A program made the translations under genes and the position numbers. Below the pieces are notes generated by a model that saw only the letters and a program-made list of their open reading frames with translations, did not search any database and was not told where the DNA came from. Source: Tubiluchus corallicola (lineage: Eukaryota > Priapulida > Priapulimorpha > Priapulimorphida > Tubiluchidae). From it: a DNA stretch of 64,000 nucleotides. This document shows, piece by piece, positions 1 to 14,207 of this stretch (position 1 is the stretch's first letter; each line of letters begins with the position of its first letter). The stretch lies in contig JAQGDQ010000496.1 of the NCBI GenBank assembly GCA_030141605.1, positions 1 through 64,000 on the forward strand, written 5' to 3'.

Positions 1-172
1 CACTATTTTTAAATTACATTTAGATAGATCAGTGAGGTGGAAGAAAACAAAAAGAATTGATTTCTGTGACGCCGTGTAATAATTAAGTCAGGACGTTAGG
101 AAATCAGAGTACTATGTTCAGGGTTCTCGAGCGTTTTCGTCACTTTTGTACGTCAAATTTACAGGATAATCA

Positions 173-178
173 TTTATT
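173..178 (-). terminator. Possible polyadenylation signal (AATAAA on minus strand)
   Basis: TTTATT on the plus strand, 230 nt beyond the minus-strand stop at 410. It would fit the end of the tentative gene ending there, but the motif is common by chance. Confidence 0.22.
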
Positions 179-409
179 TGTGTAGGCTACGCGAATCCAT
201 GTCACTGGTGAAACACTTGTGCAAATTGTTTAATCAGAACCAAAATGGAACTAAGAACTAATATTTAGATTTTGAATCTAATCAGTAAAACGACAATAGC
301 AAAATTAAATTGATACCTAATTCCCTCAAAAGTAACGTTGGCCGGCTACGCTTCTGTCTCTCGTCAGGCTTTTAGATCTAGTAACCACGCATTCCAGTCT
401 CTAACCATG

Positions 410-589
410 CTACATCAGCTGTTCATCTTCAATAGACAGCCACGTCCTCGCCAGCAACTCTTTGCCAATGGTCACCAATCCAGCCTCCGAAGCTGCTCCA
501 GCTATCCAGTGGTTAAACTCGTACCTGGCTGCCTCAGACTCCACGTAATAAAGCCAGATTTCATCCTTTTGCAGAGTGACAAACAGAAC
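410..589 (-). CDS. Possible last exon of an unidentified minus-strand gene
   Basis: Read on the minus strand, 589 down to 410 encodes 59 residues and TAG. It contains LQKDEIWLYYVESEAARYEF, then NHWIAGAASEAGLVTIGKEL. The peptide is amphipathic and low in repeats, and the region is more GC-rich than its surroundings. A weak acceptor (GAACTGAAG) sits just before it. I do not recognise a family. The rest of such a gene was not found, and the opposite strand is also open here, so this is tentative. Confidence 0.33.
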   Translation of the reverse strand, partial: VLFVTLQKDEIWLYYVESEAARYEFNHWIAGAASEAGLVTIGKELLARTWLSIEDEQLM

Positions 590-2880
590 CTTCAGTTCAG
601 ACGAACAGACAGACCATTAGTCCAGGTAGAACTTCAATCATGTGGTGCTCGACTGGCCTTCCACTACTATCCAGGGAGAATATGAGTCCTGTTCTGCAGG
701 TAGAAATATGGTTACTAAGCACTTGTCTCTAAGAATGTCAAGCCACTGCTGTCACAGCAAACAACGAATAAACAAAATTAGACAAAACCATTGTCTTTGT
801 CATAAATCATCTCACTGCATGCGAGTGCCATTAAAGACAGGTGAACTTGGTGTTCAGCCATATAAAATAACCTCAGGATGTGGACTAACCAGCAAAACTC
901 CACTACCCTGTAACTTTGACAGTCAGAACATATCTAATGTAAAACACAAACTCTGTAGTAAGATCCCAAAACAGGTTGAAGCCAATTGGTATTGGAATTT
1001 TCAGGTAACCTAATTACAGGTAAGCAGAGAAATGAGCGTCCAGAGACATCTAGTGTCAAAATCTCACAAAACACACAATATTCTATAAGTTTAAATAAAC
1101 AGTGCAATAAATCAATAAGGTACTTAGATAATTAATTATGCACACATAACATCATACGACAGATATGTCAAAATAGGTGTTGCGACAATGATGGCTGGTA
1201 TAACCGATCATCACAATTTCCAAAACTGTTGCTCACAGTTAATAATTTTATTTAAATAGCTCAACATGGTTATGAACCTACTCAAAACAAAGCACTACAA
1301 AGATGGCTACCGCAGCCATAATAATAATGTAATGTAATGTAACGTAGTGGAATATTTGTAATGTAACGCAATGTAATATTTAATTCATCGCATTTATAGG
1401 TTTTATTGAAGGTCTCAGTCAGTTGAAACGTTCACACTCTATCAAACTTAATGTTTTTCTAATAATTTGCTAACCAGTTTTTAAATTTAGTTACATGAAG
1501 CCACTGCATAAATAAACTGTTTTAGACTGAGTAAACAGAATGATGGAACTTCACAACCGATGAAATTAAAAAACTATTAAGCATATTCTACGCAACAACC
1601 TTGGCCTTGGCCTTTGTTTCGCATTGCGTTTGCGAAAAAGATTTCAATGGCGATTCTAGCTGTGTCTCTCAGTTTGTGAGTCGGTTTTATCTGTTTATCG
1701 GTTAGTTGGTTGATTAGTCAGTCTGTCGAGAAGCAAGTGACAATCCTGCTTCAATGATTGTTAGTACCTGTGCTGTACGCTTATGTAACAGTATCATCAG
1801 ACAGCTTCCAAATTCAGCCGCAACAAAGGCAAAATTTATCAAAGAGAAACTAGACTTTGATGAGAAGCTATGCTCTTCTTGCCCCGGGTACAGAGATGGA
1901 CTAGCTAATCAATCGAAATGTCATCGAGAAACACCAAAGCCGATAACTATTAGTCTAGACAAGCAATGGAGCGTGGTCCTGAGTAACAATTAGGTGAGCG
2001 AGTTCAAATGAAAAACCTCGTGGAGAAACGCAGAAACGCATCAAAAAGGTAAAAAAAGACAATAGCGGCGATCTCACTAAAATTGTGTCAGTGTTCAGTA
2101 CACCAAATACTAATGATGAAATTCATGACCCACAAATTTTTAAACCTTTTTAAACCTTTTTAAATTTGAAGCCACGACGTTATTAAATTGCTTTCGAACG
2201 TCTAAATGACAACGGGGACTGAAATTCGCCCCGTTCATCCAAATCTTTACACTTCCAATTTCGTTCTGGAAATACATTCAGGGGAAAAATAGCGTTAGGT
2301 AAATGTAGAGTAAATAACTACTTAACCAAAAGAAATGCCTATAAAAGTATTTTCATAGCTTTCGTAAGCATGCTTAAAAACATAATAAAAATTTGTTCAA
2401 TTTCGATTTTCGGCAAGGGTCAATTTAGAGACGACGTTTAAGATAGTTCAGCATGAGAATTTAAAATGGTTATCTCCATTGATATTCAATCTAAAATGGC
2501 ACTACTTTTATCGAATTGCAAGTTTTTAGGCTCAAGGCAAACAATGGAGTTGCCCGTAGCCTATTTAAGATAGCTTTTACGTCTGTTCTTAGTTCTTTGG
2601 CTCAAGGAATTCGAAAAAGTAATAATAAAGTGTTAACTAATCATTTGTTTGTAAATGAACGTTTAATCTATAGTTGTTTGTTCAATTAAAACTTTCTAAT
2701 CAGCTATAATGACCAATTCATTAAAAACAATAAACACCAGAAGAGTCCGAAATATTCCGGTAGCCGCTTTTCAATCTTATTTTGGAAGTCGAAACAACGT
2801 AATAGTACGTTCAGTGTTTGCTCCTGTTTCTTTCTTTGAGTCCAGACACTTTATGATTAGACACTGAAAAAGTTGAACAG
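590..2880. other. AT-rich stretch with no recognised gene
   Basis: Open frames at 642-1013 and 1754-1993 show no family motif or splice context. A short ATGTA-type pentanucleotide run lies near 1326-1375. Nothing else seen. Confidence 0.5.
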
Positions 2881-2883
2881 AGA

Positions 2884-3590
<707 letters not shown>

Positions 3591-3898
3591 CAAACCAATA
3601 TCTCAAACACTGACAATTTAAGACATTTGAGGTTGTAATTAAAGCAGAACCTGTCCACCATTTGAGAGAACAAAGATTTGGGGGCGCGTAAAATTAAAAC
3701 AGGTTTTTCTTTAAGTTTGACTTTTGTCTGATAAACAATTATCCGCAACTGAAAGGGCCAATCTTCTTGTGAAATTAGACTTGATACGTGGACGGCAGAT
3801 ATAGGAATTAAATTTTATAAACAATAAACCAAAAAACACATATCAGGCAAAAGCATGCATGATGTACGGTAAAATGGACTAAAGTTATACATTGATTA

Positions 3899-4048
3899 AT
3901 GTCGGGCAATGAGGCTTCAGACTTTAATAAAATGAAAAAGTAGTTTAGGTAAACCGTTTTCCTCTCCTTTATTAACAAAAGAGAGGAAAAAGTTGTGTCT
4001 ATTCTAATTTGCTATCTTTCAGAAAGCCTATAACTTATTGCCCGACAT
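3899..4048. mobile_element. 150-bp MITE with 12-bp perfect terminal inverted repeats and TA target duplication
   Basis: Left end ATGTCGGGCAAT (3899-3910), right end ATTGCCCGACAT (4037-4048), exact inverse. TA lies immediately outside both ends (3897-3898, 4049-4050). An internal stem (TTTTCCTCTC with GAGAGGAAAA, 3958-3992) is present. TA duplication and small size suggest a non-autonomous Tc1/mariner-type element. Confidence 0.8.
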
Positions 4049-4605
4049 TAGCCTGCATGTGTGCAACACTAGACCAGTTTACCTTATTGCATGAAAATTT
4101 CTTTGCTATGATACCTCAATGATCATGCTAGAAATTTGATGATGAGTGGAAAAGAAGAACAATAATACTTTGCCAGAAATGAAAAGACCTCTACGAAAGC
4201 AGTATATTCGTGCTCTTATAAACTCCAAAGTAACGCATTAAGAGCTATATTGGGGCTGTTTTGCATATTCAAATAGAGATGGCACGGCTGTTCAAGCAAG
4301 TAACATTACTGGCCCTCTATAATTGAGTATTATGTCAAATCAGAGAAAATTATACATAATTTATTCCACATAATAAGAGCACAACATATCTGTAGTAAGC
4401 TATGTACATTGGAGTTTCTCCATTTTTCTTAAAATTTAGCTAATTTTGGCTAAATTTGGAAACTTATGCCTATAACTATTTATGAGTGTGTCATTTCGAT
4501 ACTCGTTTTATGCTATTCTGCAAGTGTGATCGTCATTCGACGGCAGAGCTTCGTGTAATAGATACCTGGTGGCCTGATACCAGTTTCTTTATTCAACTAA
4601 GTAAA

Positions 4606-4952
4606 GACACTGAACCGGTAGCGGTGTGTCTAAACCGGTGAACTTGTGTCTGAACCGGTAGGTGTGTGTCTGAACCGGTAGACTTGTGTCTGAACCGGTA
4701 GACTTGTGTCTGAACCGGCAGGCTTGTGTCTGAACCGGTAGGCGTGCGTCTGAACCGGTAGACTTGTGTCTGAACCGATAGACTTGTGTCTGAACCGGTA
4801 GACTTGTGTCTGATCCAGTAGACGTGTGTCTGAACCGATAGACTTGTGTCTGATCCAGTAGACGTGTGTCTGAATAGGTATAGCTGCGTCTGAACCAGTA
4901 GGCGTGTGTCTGAACCGGTAGACGTGTGTCTGAACCGGCAGAGCTGTGTCGG
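4606..4952. repeat. 20-bp minisatellite, about 17 copies
   Basis: Units of the form CTGAACCGGTAGACTTGTGT, with point variants (GATCCAGTA, GGCGTGTGTC). The period is exactly 20, so two minus-strand frames stay open with a 20-residue repeat. No start, splice or domain context supports translation. Confidence 0.95.
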
Positions 4953-4970
4953 TCACATTCAAATGGGTGT

Positions 4971-5003
4971 ACGTGTTCACCTATACCGCTAAGGTGAACA
5001 CGT
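4971..5003. other. 12-bp perfect hairpin beside the minisatellite
   Basis: ACGTGTTCACCT (4971-4982) and its exact complement AGGTGAACACGT (4992-5003), with a 9-base loop. It lies about 20 bp beyond the last minisatellite unit. Confidence 0.75.
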
Positions 5004-8000
5004 GTGGCAAGCGACACTGCCTAGAACGAATATTGAACCAGCAATCACACATTCATGTATTAACCAAGCTCTGTTTCGCCTAACTTCGGCTACTAATCAC
5101 ACAAATTAATCACTTGGACAAATTCTTCACCCATAATATTAGAATGCGAAGTTACATTTTAGCTAATCCGGCGGCTGCCCTCCCAGGGCTAACGAATTGT
5201 GCATTTCTACAGCAAAAGCTGGTCATTTTCAGGGTAAATAATTCTATTTTAAAATTTAAAAATTTAAGATATCACTATTCAAAACCTGCTTATATGCTGC
5301 GCCACCTCTTTTTACTGGCTGCAAATAAAGTGTTTCTTCTACGACGAATTATTTTTAACTTTTAATAATTTAAAGTTAATCTAATACCCGCTATCAAATT
5401 TAGTTTACCAAACCACATACACTCTTTTTAAGTATATGGACAATGGAGATCAATGCACTGAGAAGATTATAAACATGTTTGAAAAAAGAAAACACAGATG
5501 ATCACCATTATTTTTGATGGGAATGTCTGAACCATTAGAAACAGTACCTTTGAAAGAACCCGGATGTATACTCCGTGAGAACACAAACCTCTGGTTTGCG
5601 TCTTGCTGGACATGATTTTTTTAGTAAACGGTATTGTAATTTGGACTTCTTGCATTTGTATACTAATGCTATTGCAAATACTGTATGTTATACTGAGTAC
5701 AATTATATATAAATATAAATAAATATAAGCAAATAGGCCTATTATAAGTATAAATATTTTCTTTTTATACTCGTTTGTCAGTCTCTTATCCTACATATAC
5801 TTATTTATGCATGTACTTATTTGGAAATCACTCAGACGGGACAACTGGGAAAACTTTCAGGGCAAATTTTGTCTGCCCTCTTGTGAAACTTCCTCCAGTA
5901 CGCCTAACCATCTTGCACTGCTGTATTTGCACGCAACAAAGTCCTGGTAGAGTTTATCATAGCACTTTATATAATACTCGTAAATCCTGAGTGAGTGCAA
6001 AGAACGCGCTACCGTTATAAACTGTGATCGCGTAATCTGCAGCCATGAAACGACGTACGCTTTTGCTGGGAGAAACTTTATCTCCAGTATAGCTGCTGCT
6101 ACTGTGTAGTAGTTCCAACAGCAATTACAGTTAAGGGTTCAGACGAAAGTTAGTAGCAGTGTAATCAACATCATTGCTTCGTACATGCAATGCAGAACAA
6201 GTGTGGACAACGTTGGTAGTGTCGTAGACGTACTTCAGTAACAGTTTATGTTTTTTCTCGCACTGATTTTATTCACACATTAATGAGGTGTTTGCTTGTC
6301 TTGATGATATTGAAACGTTTTGATAATTCACGGAAGCTGAGGGTGGTACCTAAGTGGTGTTAGTATCTAACAGGCGTGTGGTTGTTAGAACATTATTAGA
6401 GCCATCATAAGACCTTGTTACCCTGTGTCATCTTTGTAAGTTATGAGTCTATGTTGGTTACGCCTGTGGTACTACATATGTGACGAGTGCTGAAATTAAC
6501 AAACATTCGTGTCATAGCTTCAGACCTGTGCTGATGGTTCTTCAAGCAAAAGTCAAAGTTAAAGAATAATTTGACTTGGGATGGCTGTTGCCCATTCTTG
6601 TGTTGAATAAAATGAGTGAAGTTTCACAAAGGAAGAAGTGGATGTAAATTCTACTTGGATTAGCGAACTAACTGCAAGATGAAAGATAAACAGGGTATGA
6701 TTTCATAAAATGATAGGGAACAATTATCATGACGTCTCGAAACATCTGTAGAAACAGTTTGAATGAGATGCTAGATAACTTTTCTTTACAATATCAGAAA
6801 GTCAATGTAGAGCAATCAATGAGCTACGCTGCACTTTTCTGAAAAACGCTTTTTGTGGTTCCTGATTTTTAATTTTAATCAAAATACTGAATTAACAACC
6901 TCTGACTGAATGAGGGCCAAATGTCATTACTTCAATACGATACGTTTATCTTAGAAAAATTGTTCTGTTTACACGAACAGGATAACTTTTCATGATAATC
7001 GTCATTACCCTCACAAAAACAAACTTTGACTTAGCGCATCAGTTGCAAATTACATACTAATGCTGCTTGAACATGGTTTCCGTGCACCAACATGGCTGGT
7101 ATTTAGTCACACAAACGGCAAAACTAATCACCTCTAGCATCTTACTAAGGCAAAAATTTATGCTCCAGGCATTTTAACGTTACTTAAAATACCTGCATTA
7201 TATGATCGTCATTTGCTTATGAAAATTCTGTTTTCTGTTTCGTGGGTCACATAATTTTTTGTAGTCTACATCTGGAAGAAAAACTGCAGTAGGAAGGCAT
7301 CCTACCCAAGTGACATAAAAAGATATTGTTTATATAATCGCACAAAAATTAATCTTCGTTGTAGTTGTTTTGCGACTAAAATATCTGTTTTAAAAGGTAT
7401 ATGCTTCCTACTGTTTAATAAATTAAAATAATATTTTTTAATATATATATAATTAATTTTTAAAACAGCTTCATAGGCCTGTTACTTAACCAGCTGTTGT
7501 TTATTATTGTAGTGATAAGTGTTAATAGTATAGAGGACCTGCGATGATTCATCGCAAACGCTTAATGTAGGGCGTGTCTAAAATAAGCACCTGTAGCGAT
7601 TTTAAATCAGCAATGTAACTCTGTTCGATTTTTTACTTTTGCAGCGTACAACTAATCTGTTATTCAGCAAAAAATCTGCCACACATAGGCAAACACACGT
7701 GTAAAGCTTATACAAATAATTTTTCAAAATGCGTTTAATAAAGCATAAACAACATTATGAATTTGCTTATTGTTAATTCATTATTACTAACCCTCAACTG
7801 CCACCATTGAGCAGGTAACGAGGTGCGTTTGCTATGCAGCATGAATGAATAAAAATTTCTCCACAACAACTTCAGGTAAGCTGATCCAAGTGTTAATAAT
7901 TGTGTGACTGACTTCACTATGGTGATTAGAAAATTACTGCCGAAAATGAATAACTGCATCACAAGCGGCAAGCACTAAACGTCTAATCGCGACTTTTTGC

Positions 8001-8210
8001 TCAAACACCATGATGACGTCATTATTCTGGCACCAAATGGCTCTTATGTGAAGTTTTGCTACAAGAAAAGGGGTACAGGAAGTAGGTTTCAGAAAAATCG
8101 TCTTAAAAATATATTACTTTATAGCAATTTTATTTGCATATCGCACTCGCATTGAAAGGACTCTTTGTTTGTTTCTATTTTATAACTCTCGCAATACTGT
8201 TTCGACCGCG
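5004..8210. other. AT-rich stretch with no recognised gene
   Basis: Short frames only, none with motifs. An AT-rich patch at 7410-7465 includes a short TA run. An upstream exon of the ATP13A-like gene could lie here or further right, but none could be identified. Confidence 0.4.
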
Positions 8211-8214
8211 CCAT

Positions 8215-8735
8215 TGCAGGACATATACGCACAACGCAAATCAGGGGAAGAAAAGGAAATGTCAAACTACGCCCACAAAAAACTTTCCATGCAAAGTTAT
8301 ATTATTTAGCATTTTGCTTACCTGCTTGAAAGACTTATGTAACTAGAGAAGAAAATTATTAATTATTTAAAATGTTTTCACCAGTTGGTGAAATGTCGTT
8401 GACTCAACTAAAGGGGGCACTGCTCACTAACCAAAAAACGTATTTTTAAGCTTATTGAAAAGGGACTTTGCTTAAGTTAGTTACGTATGCGCTACGAATA
8501 CTCTGATTATTTTTTCAAACTTTACTCAGTGTTATCTAAACTAGTTTCAAATGTCTTATCGTCAAAATGGCTGCGTCTAACGGTCATCGGGGGAGTTTAA
8601 ATTTACATGTTTTATACAGCGTGACTGCCAACTGAAGTCCTATATGTAAAAAGGTAGTATGTAAGTGATATAAAATTTCAAGACGAATTTTTTAAGCTTT
8701 ATGTTTATGAAGGGTTTTCTTGTGCTTTAACATTC
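8215..8735. repeat. Dispersed repeat, copy A
   Basis: Shares long diverged stretches in the same order with 24200-24690, including TCTAACGGTCATCG..GTAGTTTAAATTTACA-type sequence and AAGTGATATAAAATTTCAAG. The family is unidentified. Confidence 0.75.
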
Positions 8736-11700
8736 TAAACATGGTGCACAATACTGTGAAGATCTTGTATGTGCTCAGAAAGCAGACGAGACAGAAACTG
8801 TCAGTTGCATAAAACGAATACCTGATTTTTGAAGCTACGGAATTACTCTTGTGTAGCTGACTGTTAACTACGATCATCAACTAGCCTAAGAAGCTTCAAA
8901 ACAGAACTAAAATAAACTTTGCTAACAAATTGTCAAGACCAGCCTGTAAAACGATAAACTAATAACTCCTAAAGACTATCCTTTTATATTACCAGCAATT
9001 TAAAATATTAAATTTTTTATTTTACAATAAGAAAACTGACAAACAAAAGCGAAGAACAATCAGCCTACTCAATCGAAATTAATTCTCTTATAGTCTTTAA
9101 TCACTTAAAATTGTACATATGTAAATATGAATGTTAATATATAACTTTCTTTATAAATTTGTGTATTATACATAAACTTAATTTTAAAAGTACTTTAATT
9201 GCGTGCAAAATTTCTGAATTGTACAGTTTAAGTGTTTTTTACTTACTGACATCGCTTCATCAATATTTCTAATCATGTACAATTTATTAACAATTTGACA
9301 CTATTGTAAAACACCAGACCAGATACTGAACATACACAATTATTTATATGTATTGTGATTTTATTATTGTACATTTTGTGTATGTAAAATACTTTACAAT
9401 AAAATGACTCTTTGCAATAAAAGTCAACTTCCACTTAGTGGCTGTGAAAACCTGCTTATGCAAAGATTTTCTTAAACCGCCAGGTGCCACAATCAACTGA
9501 ACGCGAACAACGAAAGCAGTACTAAATTAGAAAGTCTAAAATATCTTCAGATTTCCAAGCAGTTCTGCTAAGCGTTACACTGCAGAGCTAATCTGGCTCA
9601 CTATAAGCCATTAGAAGTCTATCAGCAGGTAGTCACAGTCCACAGTGCATCAAGACCTAGTACAATATCAAGCATATAAACGTACGCATTCAATAAGAAA
9701 CCTAAAATCTTCTGCTTTTCAGACAAGTATGTTAACTATTAACAACGGAGATATTTTGGCTTTTCAGGCTCAGAAAAAACTAATGTACGACGGCGAATGT
9801 GTCTTCTGCCTTGACTTTAATTGTAGTAATACTTAAGTCTTTGTCTTTGCGCTTTATTTTAGAAAATTGTCAACGAAGAACCTTAGCGCTATCAGGACTA
9901 TCTTTCATATCCTACTCCATTTTGAAGTACGATAAAATGTATGCATTTTAACACATGTAATAATGCCAAAGTATTTCTGATAATTAAATATCAGGTAAGA
10001 GCTTAATTAACGGCGGGCGAGCCCAACTAGTGATTACATCACAAACGAACATACTTTTCAGCAGCACAAACATTCAATGAGCGTGTTGAAAGTGTGTGCG
10101 AAAGCGAATATTGAAGTACAGAGCTACTGTACAACATTTAGTGGAATATACAAAAACTCGATAAACTTTATGATACAATTTGAAATTTTAGATTTACCGC
10201 TGTGCCACGCATGAGTGCTCGAACGTGTGCATTACGTCATAAAAGAACACGTCTAAACTGAGAGGTACAGCACCTATTTTGCATTGAACGCGTTTGCGAA
10301 ACGCAGGCTGCAGTGCCCATCTAACTAACGAATGGCGAAATGCATGTAACAGCGAAGAACTAGCCGCGGGAACACGAAATTATTTTTGTGTCGCAATAAC
10401 TCTTTCATGTAAGTCGTTCATTAAAAAATGATATGCTCCCTTTCAATATCTTAAAGAGTAGATTGTTTTGATCTACAGTTCAGGATTGGGTGCGCTTTTC
10501 CTTTAAGGAATCTTATAATGCTTTCAGCGTGAAATAGTGCAAGACGTTTCTATCTTAAATGAGGCACAAGAAGCTTAATAAACTTAGGTAAACTTGACAG
10601 AAGCGTTTATTGGACGTAAACTATACGCTCGCCTTTATAATATAGAAATGAGATCTTTTGATATACGGTCTTCCAGCGTTCAGTAAAGTAAAGGCAGAGT
10701 AAAATAATAAAACATTATAACTTGCATTTTTAAGTTGCATTCACTACATAAAAGAATACAGGGCTTAACAGTCGTTTAAATAAATGAATGGGCTGTTTCC
10801 TGGCTTTTTTCTTTTGCCTCAAGATCATAAATGAATTTGCCATGCTAGGCAGTATGGTCACCTAAGAATTATAATATTTCGTTTCAATCAAATTGGAGCT
10901 TGTCACTTTTGGACCCGCAGCCCCAAGGGTCAGGGCTCTGAAACTCAAAATATTGTCTTCACTGAATTCGTCACACTTGATTACCTACTAATAGCATTTC
11001 ACTTTAATGAAATCAGAACTTGTTGATATTTTGACCCGTCGCCTTGGATCAGGAGTCAATCAATCTCGGGTCAAACTACACCATTTCATTTTTCTCACAA
11101 AGACCCATCATTTGATGTACTACAAGCTATTGTCGCTCAACAATGGAAAAATGTCTGTACCCGATCTCTCTTTTTCAGGTTTGACCCATAACGAAAATTT
11201 TTTCTACATCTAAATAACACATATTTAGCTCCGGGCAAGAACTCAACCCTACCTAGCCAGAACCAAAAATTGTAGCCTAGATCAAAAATTGTAAGAGCAG
11301 ATAGAGCCTAATGAAAAACGGAGAGAGGTCTACTGTCCTTGACCCTTTGACCCAAGGTCATCGTGCAGTATTTCATTGTCTGAGCCCATATCCCAGGCAC
11401 CAGCCCCACAAATTTCTTGAAACTAGCTCATTTACCTTTCTAGTTATTGGCGAAATCCTATTTTAAAACATTTGTCCATGTCACGTGTGCTGGCCAGCCC
11501 ACTTCTCGAAAAATACTAAGTCTTCGTCTAGTCTTACTTAGCTACCCATACTTGCAAAAATATAGGCTTCTTGTCTTAGTCTGCAAGAGGAATTGAAGGA
11601 CAAACAATTTGCTCTAATTTTCAAGTAACGACTCCTATCATGGTAAGACTTAACCCAGAGGTTACTCTTCAAATACCATTATCTGAACATCTATCTCAGG

Positions 11701-11920
11701 TATGAACCGTGCAAGTTTCATGACTTTACCTGTTAAACTTTATGAAATTATTGACGTAACCCCTTTTTAACATTTTGCCTCTGTCACATTACCTGCCATG
11801 CCCACCTATCAGAAATGCTTAGTGCACATCTACCCCGGTTATTCACAATGCCCACAGGTTCAGAAAAATGCTTTCCTAATCCAACACTGTAACAAGAATG
11901 AACTTACAAGGCCGTTTGCT
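8736..11920. other. Gene-free stretch with decayed repeat-like sequence
   Basis: 8736-10000 is plain AT-rich DNA. 10010-10420 is slightly richer in CG dinucleotides and holds a CRE-like ATTACGTCAT (10231-10240). It could contain a promoter or noncoding first exon, but nothing proves it. 10880-11900 carries loosely repeated 'GACCC..AAGGGTCA'-like sequence typical of old transposon debris. Confidence 0.35.
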
Positions 11921-11924
11921 CAAT

Positions 11925-12455
11925 GAAGTCTTCTTGAATTTAAAATCGTATATCAAAAATCTGACTCTGTCAGTCGATGCTGGATCAATTCTAGTAAAAT
12001 TCTTTCGAGTTTCATGATGACCCGCTGCGAATTGACGGACCCTTAGGTTTTTTTTGAAATTATGTTATCGCCCGCCATCTTGAATTAATAGTGGCAGATC
12101 CGTCTCCGTCAGTTGACGCGGAACTCGTTCCAATACAGTCTTATAAAGTTTCGCGATGATCCATTGCGAATGGCAGAGTCTTAAGTTTTTTCGAAAATAA
12201 TGTTTTCGCTGTCATCTTGAATTCAAAATGGCGCGTCGAAAATCTGACTCTTACAAAGTTTTATGACAATCCATTGCGAACTGGGGAAGCTTTGAGCTTC
12301 TTTTAAAAATTATGTTTTTGCTGTCATCTTGAATTCAAAATGGCCTCTATCAATGGAAGTGGAATTTGTTCGTGAGAAGTTTATAGGTTCTAATATATTC
12401 GGAGAAGTTTTATAACTTGCGAATTCACGGAGCCTTAGTTTTTTTCGGAAGGTAA
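11925..12455. repeat. Diverged tandem repeat, about 130-160 bp units
   Basis: Four loose copies share CATTGCGAA, CTTA/GAGTTTTTT, ATGTTTTCGC and CATCTTGAATTCAAAATGGC in the same order. Units differ by point changes and indels. Confidence 0.7.
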
Positions 12456-13617
12456 TCACCAGCAACAAGAACAAAAACAAGATCCAGATGAGTAGCGATT
12501 TGGGTCGAACAATCAATCCTCCTCCAAAAATCGCTGCTGCTCTCTTGAAAGTTCTAAGTAACTGGTTCAGCCCACCATAATGCATTCAAGCTTTTAGAAA
12601 TCCGCCATGTGCTTTGAGTGAAAACAGAAAACACATGTATCTTCTTACTACGTCTACACGTTTTTATAGGTTCAGGTCAAACGGCTGTTTACATAGTGCT
12701 AGTTTCGAAAGTCTGGCGGGTAGCTACAAACGTGTCAACTTGGAGCGTACCTCGCAAACTAGGTGAACGACTAGGACCTAATCCCTTCTTAGTAAAAACA
12801 AGCTTAACTGTTTTTGGTATTATAAGCTGGTAAACTCCGCACAATTTAGCAGCAAGTATACGGTGTAATAGGCAAACTCTGTAGAAAGGAAGCACTTTTA
12901 TATTTTTAAGCGTTTCTTTCAATATATTACCGAAAGCGCAATTCTAAGATTTTTTACAAGTCGCTAGTGCTTTCTTAACATAACGTCTATTGTCATGTGC
13001 GTCCACGTAATAGATTACAGCCATTAGGTCCCAAACTCCTAAACAATTACTGACGTAGTTGTACCCGCCTGAAGCACATTGCTTATGCCCAGATGCATAC
13101 CTAGTACTACGTGTACAAAATTCTGCTTCAATCACGATTTAGGTCTAGCAGAACAAACAAGAATTACACTTAAATCAAGTTTTTAGGTTTACGTGACTTT
13201 GAGCAGTAAAAGTTTACTGCTAGGTCACTGTTAAACCATAGCAAAAGAATTAATTTGTTTGAAAGATTAGGTAATACTATTTATATACATTCGTGGTTAC
13301 ATTGCTTCCAAATTCATTTCATTTGGTGACAGTAATAATGTCATGCTAAATATGGCACAAATGCCATAAATGGAAAGACAGACTTGTTTTTCTCCCTTTT
13401 CTGCCAAACAGTTTATCCTATGTCACATTTACTGTGTCATTATTATCTGTGCCGTTATAATCTGTGCCATGTTTACCTATATTCGCTTCACACATATCAG
13501 TGCAAGAATTCAATGCTCTAAATTCTATTTCCATTTTTATTATTTTGAAAATTGTATGAAAGTGTGTGGTTTTCGTTTTCTGAGCATTAACATAACTTCT
13601 ACTGACTTGTTGCTAGT
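12456..13617. other. Gene-free stretch
   Basis: Several short open frames on both strands, none with recognisable motifs. Nothing else seen. Confidence 0.4.
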
Positions 13618-13752
13618 TAGTGTGTCAGTCAGTCAGTCAGTCAGTCAGTCAGTCAGTCAGTCAGTCAGTCAGTCAGTCAGTCAGTCAGTCAGTCAGTCAG
13701 TCAGTCAGTCAGTCAGTCAGTCAGTTAGTCAGTTAGTCAGTCAGTCAGTCAA
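13618..13752. repeat. (TCAG)n tetranucleotide tract
   Basis: About 33 copies of TCAG with two TTAG variants near 13725-13735. The open frame through it (Val-Ser-Gln) is an artefact of the repeat. Confidence 0.97.
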
Positions 13753-14124
13753 TTACACCAGTTTAGTTCATGGTAAAAATGATTAGGCGTCAAAGAAGAC
13801 CCTCAAAATCTCGGGCCGCTACTAATTTTGCGTAATATAGACCTGGAGCACATTGCACAAACAGTTTGTTTTATTATTCAAGAAGTACGTTGGCAAAGAA
13901 CAGATACGTAGATTAACAGGCAAGCAATGTCAAAATAGACATATACGCAGATAAAAAGCATCCGTTGCAATTTTGTAACTAAGGAACTATGAAATTAATG
14001 CGATTTTGAGGGTTTGGGACTGGCAGTATAGTTCCGTCATGATTACAAGCTGCTTACAGCTGAACTTTAATTGGAATGTTTGTAAACTCTGAACATAAAT
14101 ATTTTCTCCTCTTCTTCGTTACAG

Positions 14125-14207
14125 GAAAACCGAAGTTTCCGACAGGCGGTCCTCCGTCACTGAAGCCAGGAGTGGAGTACGTCAATTCTGGCTGCGAGGA
14201 TCAAATG
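14125..14207 (+). CDS. ATP13A: ATP13A-like exon e1 (N-terminal cytosolic segment)
   Basis: Acceptor TTCGTTACAG before 14125 and donor GTACGT after 14207. It reads through [12 protein letters not shown] and ends CEDQM, which joins EIYGY in the next exon. It enters with one base carried from an unlocated upstream exon and leaves in phase 0. Confidence 0.75.

Noticed and set aside
338-1013. Two overlapping plus-strand frames
   Set aside because: No motif, and they are antisense to a more protein-like minus-strand frame at 410-589.
4589-5017. 142-codon minus-strand frame with 20-residue repeats
   Set aside because: Artefact of a 20-bp minisatellite; two frames are open and no gene context exists.
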